This document shows positions 44,288-55,647 of a stretch of 64,000 nucleotides of DNA, in pieces. The DNA is from Pohlia nutans (Eukaryota; Streptophyta; Bryopsida; Bryales; Mniaceae): positions 6,547,650 through 6,611,649 of the forward strand of contig CM040104.1 of the NCBI GenBank assembly GCA_022496805.1, in the 5' to 3' direction. The notes under the pieces were generated by a model. The model did no database searches and was not told the DNA's origin. It worked only from the letters and a program-made list of their open reading frames with translations. The translations under genes and the position numbers were made by a program. How positions within the stretch are numbered: position 1 is the first letter of the stretch; every line of letters begins with the position of its first letter.

Positions 44288-47200
44288 TCAAGCTTCGGCG
44301 AGGAGCTCCTGAGCAAGTTCCGTGATGTTCTCTGCGGTGAAGCCATACCTCTTGAAGACCTCAGTGTAGGCGCCACTGCAGCCGAAGGTGAAGACACCCA
44401 GGACCTTGCCCTTGGGACCGACGTACTCGCGCCACCCGAGAGGGGAGCCCGCCTCCACACTCATCCGCTTCTCCACCTTGGCAGGCAAGACTTGCTCCTT
44501 GTACTCCTGCGGTTGCTCGTCGAACAGCTGCCAGCACACCAGCGACACTACGCGCACCTTCTTTCCTTGGTTGCGTAGATTCTCCGCCGCGGCCTCGCAC
44601 AACGCCAGCTCCGTGCCTGCACAAGATTTTACACACATTTCCTAATGGTCTTTACAGCAAGGTGATGTTTAAATACCATGAAGACGATTTGATAACTTGG
44701 TCTTTGACATTTTGCAGTATGGACTGGGTAGCGTGAAAGTAGAGCCTTAATATCAAAGATCTTATTTCAATAACGAGACTGTACTTTCGCGTTACCGGAC
44801 ATAACATCAATGTTTAGATGTTCAATCAACGGTCTCAAGAGGATACAGTAGCACTAAAGAAGGACAAACTTATGCGATACACCCATTCACAAAAAAGGGC
44901 TTCATAGAGGTCAAAAGACTGGATAACATGAAAGTAGAGCCTATTTATGAGAAATAACATGCCAAGGAGGTAACAAGGGATGTTATTTTGATAACGTATG
45001 AGGCTGTACTTTCACGTCACTCAAAAGGACACCATAATGTACTAAAGAAAGACAAGGATTATGAGATCTACAACACAAATTTTCTCTTTGTTGTCACCTC
45101 AAGAGAAATGGGCTCCATTAAGATTAACCCCTAAAGAACCAAGAATCCCAAAAAAGTTTTGCATGTTGATTTCATGTTTTTTTTTTTAGCATTTTTGAGT
45201 AGGTCCTATGTAAAGCTCCTTTTGTTCGAATGGATTTGCTTTTGGATCGACACATGTAATGTTCTTCACTGATTCAGCTGACATAAAATTTAGTCCCATC
45301 TAAATTAGATTTTATGAATCCTGGGTCTTTTAGGGGTTAAGTTCCATACCTGTGCCGATGAGGATGAGTTCGGGAAGGCCACTCGCATCGGTGTTGTCAC
45401 TGACGACGTAGCCGCCCTTCAAAACGCCCTCGGCCGAGGAACCCGCAATGTTGGCTGCGACTTTCTGGCGCGACAGGGACAAGACGGTGGGCGCGTGACG
45501 CCGGGAGATGGCCACTTTGTACGCGCCAGCCACTTCGTTGGCATCCGCGGGGCGCAGCACGAACATGCCAGGGATGGCGCGCAAGCCAACGAGCTGCTCC
45601 ACGGGCTGGTGCGTGGGTCCGTCCTCGCCCAGGCCGATGGAGTCGTGGGTCAAAATGTAAATCACGCCCGCCTCGCTCAGCGCCGACAGGCGCATGGCGT
45701 TTTTCATGTAGTCGCTAAAAATCAGGAACGTGGCCGCAACCGGGATCAGGCCCGAGTTGTGGAGCGCCAGCCCGTTGGAGATCCCCGCCATCGCGTGCTC
45801 CCGGATCCCGTAGCGCACGTTGCGACCCTCCGCTGTGTTGGCGGTGAAATCCGCGAACTCCTTCATATAGACTTTGTTTGAGCTCGCCAAATCCGCACTC
45901 CCGCCTATCAGCCCCGGTAAAACCTCCGCCACCGCGTTCAAACATGTCTCTGAGTAGCCTCGCGTTGCGTCGATCTTCTCGTCCGCGGGGAAGTGCTGCG
46001 CAAGGTGAGCATTCACATCAGTTCCTTAAACCCTAAAAGACCAAGCGTTTTTCTTTAACCCCTAAGCGTCCACTCTGTATTTTCTGTAGTGTAGGATAAG
46101 TGGACCCCTTGCTGCAAATCATCTCTTTGTGTGAAAATGACATCAGTTTGACACGATTGACACTTGATCTTGTAGTGTAGAACAACAGCTTTAAAATGAT
46201 GTTAATTGCAATCAGAAAACCGAGGTAAAATGAGAAAATGCCACCGTATGATGCAGATGGCCATATTGGGCGTTTTAGACGCGTAAGGGTTAAACCCTAA
46301 AGGATCAAGAAGCCTGAACGTTTTTCTTTAAGCAGTTTTGAGCAGTTTTTTTGTTTATTTTATGACCAACACATGCAATGTTCTTCACTAATTCTGGTGA
46401 TATAAAATTTGGCTCCATATTTCTCACAATGTGATCAATCTAATTCGTCATTTTAAAGGCATGAATCCTAGTAAGGAATTGGTCGTTGCACTTACAGGAA
46501 GAGCTTTCTCCCAATCCTGGGGTAAGTCCCCGCTGAGGAGCTGCTTGAATTCGCGGGCTTCATCGGGGTACTTCCTCGAATAATCTTCCAGAGCTTTGTT
46601 CCATTCTTCCTCCTTCACCACGCCATGCTTCGCGTGATTTGTGAACTCCCTGGAACAAAAGGGAAGATGAGCCATTTTGACCTTGGAAATTACTCTGCAG
46701 TTTGATAACAGGTTTTAAGGGTTGCAGCAAGCTTACTCGTAAACCTGAGGGATGACGTAAAATGGCTCACGACCCTCCCAGTGCAGGTTCTTGTGCATGT
46801 GCTTCACATCGTCCTCGTCGAAAGTGCCATGGTGAGCTTTGGCGGTGTTCTCCTTCACCGACTCTCTGCCAATACGTGATTTCACCTGAGGCAGCAACAA
46901 AAATGTTTTAGATCCTCTCGGTTTGAATCTCTCTGACAACACTGAGCATGGTGATTGGTCTGAAGAAACGGAGGCAAAACTCGTTTTTGCTGCCTTCGAA
47001 GCTAGAAAACCAGTTCTGCCTTGCCTTTCCTCTTCTAGTAAGGTTTTGCAAGGATATTAACTATATTGCACGCTTCAGGAGATCAAGGGCATGAACTTAC
47101 TTGGATGAAAGTGGGCTTATCACTCTTGGTGGCCTCAACGAGGACCGCGTTCTTGAACGAATCCATGTCGTGGTAGATGTTGTCAATGACGGCACGGTTC

Positions 47201-50200
47201 CAGCCGAGCGCCTCGAACCTCTTCCCCACATCCTCCGAGAAAGCCAAGGAAGTGTCCCCATCGATGGTGTTGTGGTTGTCGTCGTAGATCACGGTGAGCT
47301 TGTTCAGTTTCCAGTGCGCTGCGAGCGACGCGGCCTCGTTAGCGATACCCTCCATCGCACATCCATCGCCCATGATGCAGAACCTGCACCACCAACAATT
47401 TTGAATCGTGTGCTGTCTCTCCTTACCCTTGAATTGAACAGAAAACATTCAAACATTCACTTACGTGCGGTGATCCACGATGACAGCATCCTTTTTGTTG
47501 AATCGACCAGCCAAGTGCTTCTCCGCTAAAGCTAGCCCAACTGCATTTGCCACTCCTTGCCCCAATGGACCTACACACAACGTCAAATTCAATTCTAGAA
47601 TTAACCCCTTTTTCAAGCACGAAGAATTCATGATTCATATTATAAAAAAAGTCAACAAAATCTTTATATGATTAGATTGAGTAAAGAACGTAGCATGTGT
47701 TGGTTCAAAAATTATGTATTTGAAGACATTAAAAAAATCCTCGTACAAAACATGAGGCTGATCATGTTTTCAATGGAAAAGTTTGGGTTACCACAAGCAT
47801 ACCAGTGGTGACCTCGATGCCGTCAGTGGTGACATTCTCAGGGTGGCCGGGAGTGCGACTGCCAATCTGACAAAGTTGCTTCAAATCTTCGATCTGCAAG
47901 ATTCATCAGCATATCCCAATTGCAGGTGAATACAGGTACTACCATTTCTGTAGTCAGAGACCGCAACCAAGCATTGAATGTGAAAAGCATGGTTATGGAT
48001 CTCATAAGCTTGTCCATTTTTTTCGTTACGGTGTCCTACGTTTGAGACTCTTGACTGAGAACTATCGTTTGTTCAGTGTCGTGAAAATATCCCTTCTGTA
48101 ATGGTAGATTCATAACCTTACTGGTAAATTCATAACCTCAGTGGAGCCCATTTCTGTAGAGGCAGATGTGAAAAGCATGGTTATGGATACCATAAGCTTG
48201 TCCTTCTTTAGCATTATGGTGTCATTTTGAGACTCTTGTGAAACCATGAATCTGGTTGATTGATTGATTGATTACCTGGATCGAATCATAGCCCGAGAGA
48301 TGCAATGTGATGTACTGCAGGAGGCAGCCATGGCCGGCACTGAGCACAAAACGGTCGCGGTTGAACCAGTTGGGATTCTTGGGGTTGTACTTCATGGTGT
48401 AACGCCAGAGCACGTAGCCCACTTCCGCCATGCCCAGAGGCAATCCCGGGTGCCCGGCCTTGGCGGTGTTCACCGAGTCCACGGTGAGCATTCTCATGTT
48501 GTCCACACTGCGCTTGTCAATCTGGGCCTGCAACCAGTGAGCGTCGTCCCAGTTCCCTTCTACCCCTCCCATCTGCCACCCAAACCAAACCTTGTCACAA
48601 TCAAAATTTCCCCAAATTACCTCAAACTCTCGGGGATACACTTGAGTTAAACGAAAATCAGAACAGGTAATCTAACCCCCGAAATATCAGGAAACCAGAG
48701 TCTATGTCCTCTTTGAGTGTAACCAAAATCAAAGCAAATAGTGAACCCAACACCTTCCAACTTCAATTTTAGATATGAGCTTTGCAAGTCAGTCCAAGTT
48801 GTCAGAGCCACCTAATCTCAAATTGGATGTGGGTCATCACCTCCAAGCCTTGGCTCTCTATGAACTCACCTTGGTCTCCGTTTCGCCACAAAGGTGGCGG
48901 CAAAACTAGTTCACCCTCCTTTCTATTTTGAATTCTTTGGAAACCATGCCAATTTGCTTGGCTGCCTTAGGGCCTGTTTACACCAAAAAACTTGGGCTCC
49001 AACCCATGAACACAAGTGGTACTTTGTTCAAGGGATGAGACCATTGTAAGTGGGGTACCATGCTTGAAACAAGGGACTTATAAGTAGGTAGTGGCCCAAA
49101 CATTTGGTGTAAACCAAGAGAGTTGAGTCATGGCCCATTGTGCACTTGGGCTGAATTTTTAAAGTAGAGTTATCCATAGAAGTTTTTTTTAATTTACCCC
49201 ATACTCATAGAATCTTTTGTAGTCAATGCTGCCCTACATCTTTGAGTGCTGTTTTGTTCAATCTCTCTCAAATTTTGGCCGTTTATGATGATTTTTGGCA
49301 TCATGGAAAGAAGAGAACGAGCTCTAGTGGTACTAGCTATGTATTGGTGCTTTTATATGTTGATTCAACATGTTTTGAGCATGCAAGCCCTCATTTTGGG
49401 CTTTGAATTGCAAAATTCAGCTTTGGTTGTGACTTTGTGTGGCTTGTGGAATAGAAAAGAGAGAGGTGTGTGGAGCATTGATAGGCAAGAGGGATTTTGT
49501 GACAGACATTTGATGGGCTCTTACACGGAGTTAATGTTTCGGGAAAGAACTAGAGTTTCACATGCTACCTTTCAATATCTTTGTGAGGAATTGGGTCCTT
49601 TTTTGAGGAAACAAGATACAAATTATAGAAATTCTATTACAGTAGAGAGAAGAGTGGCAATGTCATTGGTGAGGCTTGGAAGTGGAAATGGATTGCAAAT
49701 TGTTGGTGATTTATTTGGAGTAGCCAAAAGCACTGTTTCAAAGATAGTAAGGGACTTTTGTAGAATGGTGAGATTACATCTTCAAAAGAAATTTGTGACG
49801 TTTCCAAGTGAATATAAATTTCGGGAATTAGCAAAGGACTTTGAAGCATTACATGGCATTCCATATGTAGTGGGAGCTATAGATGGATCTCATATACCAA
49901 TTATAGCACCAGTAAATGGGGGTGAAGATTATTATTGTCGGAAATCTTTTCACTCTGCATTGTTGCAAGGCATAGTTGATACAAATTGCATTTTTTGGGA
50001 CTATGAGTTTGGATGGGCCGGGAGCATGCATGATTGTACAGTTTTTAAACTTACAAAAGTGGGTAGAAAATGCATTGAGGGAAAATTACTACCTTACAAG
50101 CTGATTGGAGATGCCGCTTATCCTGTAAGGCCATGGATTTATTGTCCTTTCAAAGGAGGAGTGGATGTTTCTCTTCCGGCATATAAAGCGCATTGGAACT

Positions 50201-53200
50201 TCATTCAAAGTTCTACTCGTATGTGCGTGGAGCGAGCTTTTGGAATTTTGAAGTGTAGGTGGAGGATCATTATGAAGCGTATGGAATGTCCATTGAAATA
50301 TGTGCCGGACGTGGTTGCTAGTTGTATTATTTTACACAATATTTGCATTATCTCGGCAGATGTGTTTGATCGGGAATGGATCAAAGTTGCTGAAGAAGAT
50401 TTGGAAAGAAGAGAAATTGAAGGACAAATAGCAGCTGGACAAGAATTGAGGGGAGAGAGGACTGCAATTGCTGAAGTGAGAAGAAGGATAGGAATTGGAA
50501 GAAAAGAACCAATTACAATTGCGGAAGAGGATTATGGAGAGGCTGAAAACCTTTTTTTGATCAAAGAAGATGAAGAAGAATCCATTTTACTTCAAGAAGC
50601 AACTGATTCACATGTGTCCATAGCCAAAGCCCTATGGAAATATCACTTGCAAAAAAATTCTACAATTGTTTTTGATGATACGGATAGTGATATGAGTATG
50701 TAATAGTCTTAGAATTTATTTACTAAAGCTGCCATGTGAGCTTCCATCATACTAAGCAATGTAGAAGTAGATTTGAAGCTCTCAATCATGTCTGTGCTAT
50801 TTTTCACTACGGATTCTAGAAATCCTTCTAGTCTATCTGCCTTGGTTTTTTTTTCACCTATTTGAACAGATTTCTCAGGTGTAGGTGACTCTTGAATACT
50901 CTCTTGAGCACTTGCTGGAATTTGGTTACTTACGCTTGCTCTTGTTCCATTCCACAAATCCATTTGTTCAAACCATTTAGAATGCTCATGGCGGTCATTG
51001 CCTGAAACCTCATCATGCCGCTTATCATTCCTGTATTGGGTGAGAATACCTCCGTATTTCTTCTTGCAAGCTATAGCGGTTCGAGAACATCCTCGAATTG
51101 ATGCTGCCATACGAGCTTCAACCTTCAACCATGCATTTTGACCTTCAAAATTTACATTCACCACATGTTTAGAATGCTTATTGAATAACACACATACTTC
51201 ATAAACATTTGAAAGATGAAAAAACAAGAAAAGAACACTCTAAAGGCCTCTAAGTGGCAATGAAATTTACATTCCAGCACATACAACCTCACTGAAAAAT
51301 CAAATAAGAATGGAATTATGCATTGATTGTACATTGGGATGTGAGAAGAGTATTGAGTTAGGTGGATGAACCTTGGGTGCCCACTTGGAGGCAAGAGGTC
51401 CCCGGTTCAAACCCGGACGGTGGCTTGCTTTTGCCCAAGCCGCGACTAGTCTAAAGATTTAATGGGGGGGAAAGGGGGGGCCTCATACGGGGCCCAATTG
51501 GCCCTTTTCAGCCCGGCAGGCAAAGGCACCAAAAGGCACCTCGGTTTTGGACAAACATTTTGCACTAAGTAAAAAAATCATCAATATTTCTAAATATTGA
51601 AGCTGTAATCTATAAATTGAGCACATACCTTGTTTTTTGGCTGCTTTCGAAAATTCTTGGGCCAATTCTCCACGCACAGCAATCAATGTCTCTACTTCTT
51701 CATCTTTCCAGTGTAAGCTCTCATCATTGTCATCCTTCTCACCTTCTTCAAAACATGCCTTCTCTTCAAATTTCTTGCTCTTCTTTGCTTCCTTCTCCCC
51801 TCCTTTGGACTTTGTTGGACCTCTACCTCGCTTCTTAGGAACAACCTTCGATTCTCCTTCCTTCTTCACTTCTAGCAATACACTCTTGCCAACATCCCTA
51901 AAAACCTTGGGCTGTGAGAAAAATGGTGGCTGCAAAAAATTGGAAGACTGTAAAAATTGTTGATTGTGTGAAGAAATTTGAGATGGAGGTTGATATCCAA
52001 CTTCTTGCACCTTATTGTCACTATACGGCAATCTAACATACGGAGATTGAGAGAAACTATTGCCCACATTTTGAAATGCACTTGGAACTTTCAATGATGG
52101 ACCGTGGGTCTGAAATTGAGGAATAGAAGAGGAGCTCATCATCCAAGCTGAATTCTGACTATAAATTTGAGGCTCACTTGACTCAACAACTTGAGCATAC
52201 CCCCCTTCCATTGCACAACTAATTAGAAAAAAAAATGAGAAAAACACAACAACCACAATACACAAGCAATCTAAAGAGGTGAAGAAGTGAGCAAATGCCT
52301 TCTCCTTTTCAATCAACAATCACAAACTCCAAAAAAAAAATTGTATTTTAAGCTCCAAAAGAATGAGACGTTGCACTTCCTACGGTAATTTCTACCTATG
52401 GTAGTAAACGGTAACTTCCACCTAACGGTAATAGTGCAAACAAAAAAAATCCTCAAAAAAAAATCAGGCCAAAAACATCCTAGAAACAATCAATAAACAA
52501 ATATATATGAATGACCGAAAAAAAATTCCCTGAATTTCCTCCTGGAATTCGGGGTTGGGTACCTCCGAGACCTTCCCAACAAAAACTACCCGTAGGTCCA
52601 GGAAATCACTATTCATTTCGGCCAACTAGGATTCCAGCAAGGATTTTCATCCACTGAAAAAAATTTGAGCTACAACCCAACTTTGATTTGGTGTAAACCC
52701 AAAAGCGAGGTACCATGCCTACCTTCCAATCAAAGCCCTCCACCTCTTTGGGCTCCAACCCAAACTTCCTTGGTGTAAACAAGCCCTTAGATACAAAATA
52801 CGGGTCAGACTCTCTTCTTTCTTCTTTTTGGTTAACTCTACTATGTTAAATTTTTGAAAGTATATGTGAGTGATACGGGTCAAACTCACCTCACCTAACA
52901 TGTATTCTCTCTTCTTTTCGGTTAACTCTACTATGTTAAATTTTTGAAAGTACATGTGAGTGCACAAAAGGGTATTGATTTGAACACTGCCGTACTAAAT
53001 ATACATACAATAGACATATTTAGAGCTGAAATTATTGACGTATACTTACATTAAACATATATTTAATAAACATATATTTACGACGGAATAGATCTCTATA
53101 CAAAGGTTTTTAGACATATAAACCCTCGTATACAAAGGGTTTTTAGAGGGGGTCATGAACGCAGACATAATATAGAGTGCATCCCCGGGGTAAGATTATA

Positions 53201-53797
53201 GTGGATGGAGCTCTTGCTTGCTTACCATGCGAGTAATCTCTTCTTTCCATGCTTTGGAAGAGTCTTCCTGTGACCTTTCGTTGCCATTCACCATCTGCGA
53301 GGGCACGCTCTGCCCTTTCTGTGACCCCGGTTGCCCCGTCTTCACTTGCTCCTCTTGAATCGAGGAGTCAGCTTTCACAGCCATCTTGTTCTTCTTGCTG
53401 GAGCAAGAGAAACTGTTCCCGTACAGCTTCGTCGACCCCTGGGGTTTCCAGTTTCCAATAAGCTTCGGTGTTTGCACTCCCTGCGAACAGAGGTTACACA
53501 CACAAAATGAGATCGCCTTCAAGTTTCAAGGCAACCGTGTCACTCTCATTAGCCACAACTCTTCTCCTCTTCGATCAACAAAAAGTACCAAATCCAAACA
53601 TTCTGCATTGAAACTTTGTTTGAGATTACGGGTTAGAAACTAGGGTTACAGAGTACCTTAGACGAGCTGGAGAGTGATGAAGTGGTCCGGAGCGAAACCG
53701 CAGATTGACGAGGAGATGTTGAAGCGGGATTAGTACTATTTCTAACTGGCGAAGTGACTTGAGAGCTCGTTGTGGCCGCCATAGCCGCAACTTCCAT
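44288..53797 (-). CDS. Transketolase, probably plastid-targeted, 10 exons
   Basis: ThDP enzyme of the Calvin and pentose-phosphate cycles. Core exons (minus strand): 48276-48572, 47803-47893, 47465-47570, 47101-47383, 46737-46885, 46496-46649, 45350-45995, 44288-44616; all GT/AG and in phase, 684 residues ending LLAEA. Signatures: [88 protein letters not shown]. The codon at 48572 is ATG but directly follows a good acceptor (gtttgggtggcag). Two upstream exons, 53657-53797 and 53226-53480, encode 132 residues rich in Ser/Thr and basic residues ([12 protein letters not shown]...), like a transit peptide, and end in phase 0. Joined, the precursor is 816 aa. The join across a 4.65-kb intron is inference; the core alone could be a cytosolic form, and the leader could belong to another gene. 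Confidence 0.85.
44722..45030. repeat. Pair of short inverted-repeat elements in a transketolase intron
   Basis: GTAGCGTGAAAGTAGAGCC / GACTGTACTTTCGCGTTAC (44732-44799) and a related pair ATAACATGAAAGTAGAGCC / GGCTGTACTTTCACGTCAC (about 44926-45022). Each looks like a small foldback MITE sharing termini, in the last intron of the gene. Confidence 0.65.
45124..45340. mobile_element. TTAA-type element next to a transketolase splice site
   Basis: Ends TTAACCCCTAAAGAACCAAG and CTGGGTCTTTTAGGGGTTAA, core as in 36515 (CACATGTAATGTTCTTCAC). 217 bp. Its right edge is only 9 bp from the end of exon 45350-45995, so it sits just inside the donor side of the intron. Confidence 0.85.
46026..46480. mobile_element. 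Two TTAA-type elements, one apparently inserted at the end of the other
   Basis: An inner element 46055-46293 (TTAACCCCTAAGCGTCC ... GACGCGTAAGGGTTAA) is flanked on both sides by the terminus of a second element: TTAAACCCTAAAAGACCAAG at 46026 and TTAAACCCTAAAGGATCAAG at 46290, the latter running on into the common core to about 46480. It lies in a transketolase intron. Confidence 0.65.
48000..48245 (-). repeat. Direct duplication in a transketolase intron
   Basis: TGTGAAAAGCATGGTTATGG, CATAAGCTTGTCC and GGTGTC...TTGAGACTCTTG occur twice, at about 47970 and 48170, roughly 195-200 bp apart. Non-coding. Confidence 0.75.
49285..50703 (+). CDS. PIF/Harbinger DDE transposase, about 472 aa
   Basis: Catalyses excision and insertion of the element. 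I chose ATG 49285; the frame is open upstream to 49246, and an ATG seven codons in is also possible. The helix-turn-helix-like region ([22 protein letters not shown]) precedes the DDE_Tnp_4 nuclease domain: Asp 200 in AIDGSH, Asp 276 in [10 protein letters not shown], Glu 316 in [10 protein letters not shown]. Typical family words [13 protein letters not shown] and ILHNI are present, and no disabling change was seen. The C-terminus is acidic. The stop is six bases from the stop of the convergent trihelix gene, leaving almost no space for separate terminators. N-terminal hydrophobic residues before about position 50 may not be translated. Confidence 0.95.
   Translation: MMIFGIMERRERALVVLAMYWCFYMLIQHVLSMQALILGFELQNSALVVTLCGLWNRKERGVWSIDRQEGFCDRHLMGSYTELMFRERTRVSHATFQYLCEELGPFLRKQDTNYRNSITVERRVAMSLVRLGSGNGLQIVGDLFGVAKSTVSKIVRDFCRMVRLHLQKKFVTFPSEYKFRELAKDFEALHGIPYVVGAIDGSHIPIIAPVNGGEDYYCRKSFHSALLQGIVDTNCIFWDYEFGWAGSMHDCTVFKLTKVGRKCIEGKLLPYKLIGDAAYPVRPWIYCPFKGGVDVSLPAYKAHWNFIQSSTRMCVERAFGILKCRWRIIMKRMECPLKYVPDVVASCIILHNICIISADVFDREWIKVAEEDLERREIEGQIAAGQELRGERTAIAEVRRRIGIGRKEPITIAEEDYGEAENLFLIKEDEEESILLQEATDSHVSIAKALWKYHLQKNSTIVFDDTDSDMSM
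50709..52211 (-). CDS. Trihelix/Myb-like DNA-binding protein of the Harbinger element, 2 exons, 338 aa
   Basis: The second gene of PIF/Harbinger elements, whose product helps the transposase reach the termini. Exon 1 51629-52211 (ATG 52211, MEGGYAQVV), exon 2 50709-51142. The join restores [13 protein letters not shown] in phase. The N-terminal 110 residues are Gln/Ser/Pro-rich; a basic region with [19 protein letters not shown] (possible nuclear signal) follows; then the trihelix domain, [20 protein letters not shown] ... [18 protein letters not shown]; then a C-terminal helical segment ([20 protein letters not shown]) likely for oligomerisation. Frame intact. The 486-bp intron contains a SINE. 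Splice sites are inferred from the domain continuity. Confidence 0.88.
51340..51580 (+). mobile_element. tRNA-derived SINE in the intron of the trihelix gene
   Basis: Pol III B box GGTTCAAACCC at 51404-51414, preceded by CAAGAGGTCCCC and followed by the phrase CTTTTGCCCAAGCCGCGACT and a G-rich stretch, as in plant tRNA-related SINEs. Boundaries are approximate and the A box is not convincing. It lies opposite in sense to the host gene. Confidence 0.65.
52800..52960. repeat. Direct duplication, about 105-bp spacing
   Basis: GGTTAACTCTACTATGTTAA followed by ATTTTTGAAAGTA.ATGTG occurs at about 52832 and 52919, with CTCTCTTCTTT before each. Just outside the Harbinger element. 52970-53200 has no identifiable feature. 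Confidence 0.8.
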
Positions 53798-54123
53798 CTT
53801 GCCACGAGATCACTCTTCCGAAAAGCAAGTAAAGCGCTTTAGATTGCCTTTTAGTTCACGAAACGCCTAGATTGCGAAAAAAAGATGGCCTTCTAGGCTA
53901 ATTTCTGGTGGAGAAAACTGTACACGAAGAGCTTGAATCCGTGGTGACGAGGTTTATGAAGGCGGCCATCGGGGCGAGAAGGGAGAGTGCGAGCGTGCCT
54001 GCCAAGTGGTTGCTAAATGGAGTCCCTGCGAGACGGCCACGTGTCCTTGGTTTGGTGTGCCCCTGCCTACTCACTTTTTGGGCAAGACGGAAGGTTCATG
54101 TGCAGGAGCTTGGCCAACATAAT
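53798..54123. promoter_or_regulatory. 5' flank of the transketolase leader exons
   Basis: Upstream (minus-strand sense) of ATG 53797. Expected to contain the promoter if the leader exons are the gene's start. I see no clear TATA box or named element. A short plus-strand frame at 53908-54165 lacks any recognisable motif. Confidence 0.3.
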
Positions 54124-54349
54124 TTAACCAAGGATTTACAGGTTTTAAATGACAAATTCAATTGATTATATTGTGAAAAGTACAATTCAATGGGACCAGA
54201 TTTTATAACATTAGAACTAAAGAAGATCATTGCATGTGTTGTTCAAAAAACAAGTAGATTTGAACTAGAGGAAGTCCAAATAGGACCTACTCAAAATTGT
54301 TAGAAAACTATGGAGTTCAATTTGGGCTTCTTGGTATTTTAGGGGTTAA
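54124..54349. mobile_element. TTAA-type element, inverted copy of the 36515 group
   Basis: Left TTAACCAAGGATTTACAGG (terminal CCCCTAAAGG lost), right TTGGTATTTTAGGGGTTAA. The core AAGAAGATCATTGCATGTGT is the reverse complement of the group core. 226 bp. Confidence 0.7.
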
Positions 54350-54353
54350 CCCT

Positions 54354-55236
54354 TAACCCTTAACTACCTAAGCGTTCATTTTTTTGTTTTTTTGAATGAT
54401 GTACAGATTTCATCCACGTTTTCTCATCCATCATGCACTTTTTGCAGTGTGAATTTTTTAGTATAGATTTTATGGGAAGTTAGCTTCATGCATGTGAGAA
54501 TCGATTACAAAGGGATGATTCGTGAAATTTTTATGCCTCATTTCATGTTGCAGTGATTTACCAAGAATTTCTAAGATCTTAGTTCAAAAGTATTCAAAAG
54601 TGCTCTTGAAAAAGTCAACTCGTAAAATTAAGCAACCAAAACATCTTCAAAAATCACTACACTTATAGTATTACATTTCAACGAATCATAACAAATTTCA
54701 TCTACAGATTGTCAATATCTTATTCATAATTAGATCACAAAAGAATGTTGAATTTCAAGTTTCAAATTTTATACAAAAATATTGTTGATTGCAATCATAG
54801 ATTTAATCGTATGGATAAAATCTAAAATTCATAATGTACAACTTTTATTCATACATCAAGTTCAAGTTCAAAATTTCCCTCTTATTTGCATTTTATAATG
54901 CATCTTTGCAAAACTGCCCAATTTAGAGAAGGCGTAGGCATTTAGGGATTAACCCTAAATTTCTTAACTTTCATTTTTTAACTACTTGTAAATATGACTA
55001 TTATTTTTTAAATATTATTTTTGAAAAAGATACATTTATTTTGAATTTTATCTTGTTTACGTGATAAAATTTGTGATTATTTAAAATATCTTTCATTTAT
55101 GTTGAAGTTTTTGTCATACCTCCATAATATTGATAACTATCTATGAAAATTATAAAATCTACATTGTGATATTTCAAATATGCAAATTGTAGTACTTAGA
55201 CTTTGTACAAAACATAAGAAGACCTTTAGGGGTTAA
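54354..55236. mobile_element. TTAA-type dispersed element (about 54354-54952) and an adjoining fragment to 55236
   Basis: The first part repeats the large subfamily: CATCCATCATGCACTTTTTG, GGGAAGTTAGCTTCATGCATG, ATTACATTTCAACGAATCATA and TTATAATGCATCTTTGCAAA, ending at GGCATTTAGGGATTAA (54952). The stretch to 55236 begins at the same TTAA and ends ACCTTTAGGGGTTAA, so it could be another element sharing the boundary. All non-coding, AT-rich. 55237-55640 shows no gene. Confidence 0.65.
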
Positions 55237-55647
55237 CTAAAATTTAGCTCTACATTGCCTAGAACGAATATATTCATTATGAACATGTACAATTGCATCA
55301 TTAGCTAAAATCTAATTACAATTTATCTCAAATGAAGATATTCATTATGCACTTGTACACCTTTTCAAATCAAGTGTTAGTTTATGGTGCCCTTATATTC
55401 AATAAGTTGTAAAACTCATAATTATTTATATGTTATTTAAATAATAGTTTAGCAATGCATCCACTATCCAGAGTCCACGACCAAATAGAATGGACTATAG
55501 TTGGTTCTTCCCAAATCCTCCCCGAATTGTGATTCACATAGTACAAGTCTTGAACTCTAAGAGCTTTCCCATCAGTGGCTATTATCTTCAACTTTCTTGC
55601 TAAAAAGTGAGGTCCCAATTTGACTTGGAAAGACCAAACCACTCCTA

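Larger units (their letters stand above)
48970..52786. mobile_element. Complete PIF/Harbinger transposon (3.8 kb, TSD TTA)
   Basis: Terminal inverted repeats GGGCCTGTTTACACCAA (48970) and TTGGTGTAAACAAGCCC (ending 52786), one mismatch over 17 bp. Flanked by TTA at 48967-48969 and 52787-52789, the superfamily's 3-bp target. GGGCTCCAACCC follows in both ends, and internal copies of TTGGTGTAAACC occur near 49094 and 52687. It carries both genes expected of an autonomous element, each open. Inserted in the large intron of the transketolase gene. Confidence 0.96.

Noticed and set aside
51404..51414. A tRNA gene
   Set aside because: Only the B box is convincing; no cloverleaf or anticodon stem can be drawn, and the downstream body fits a SINE.
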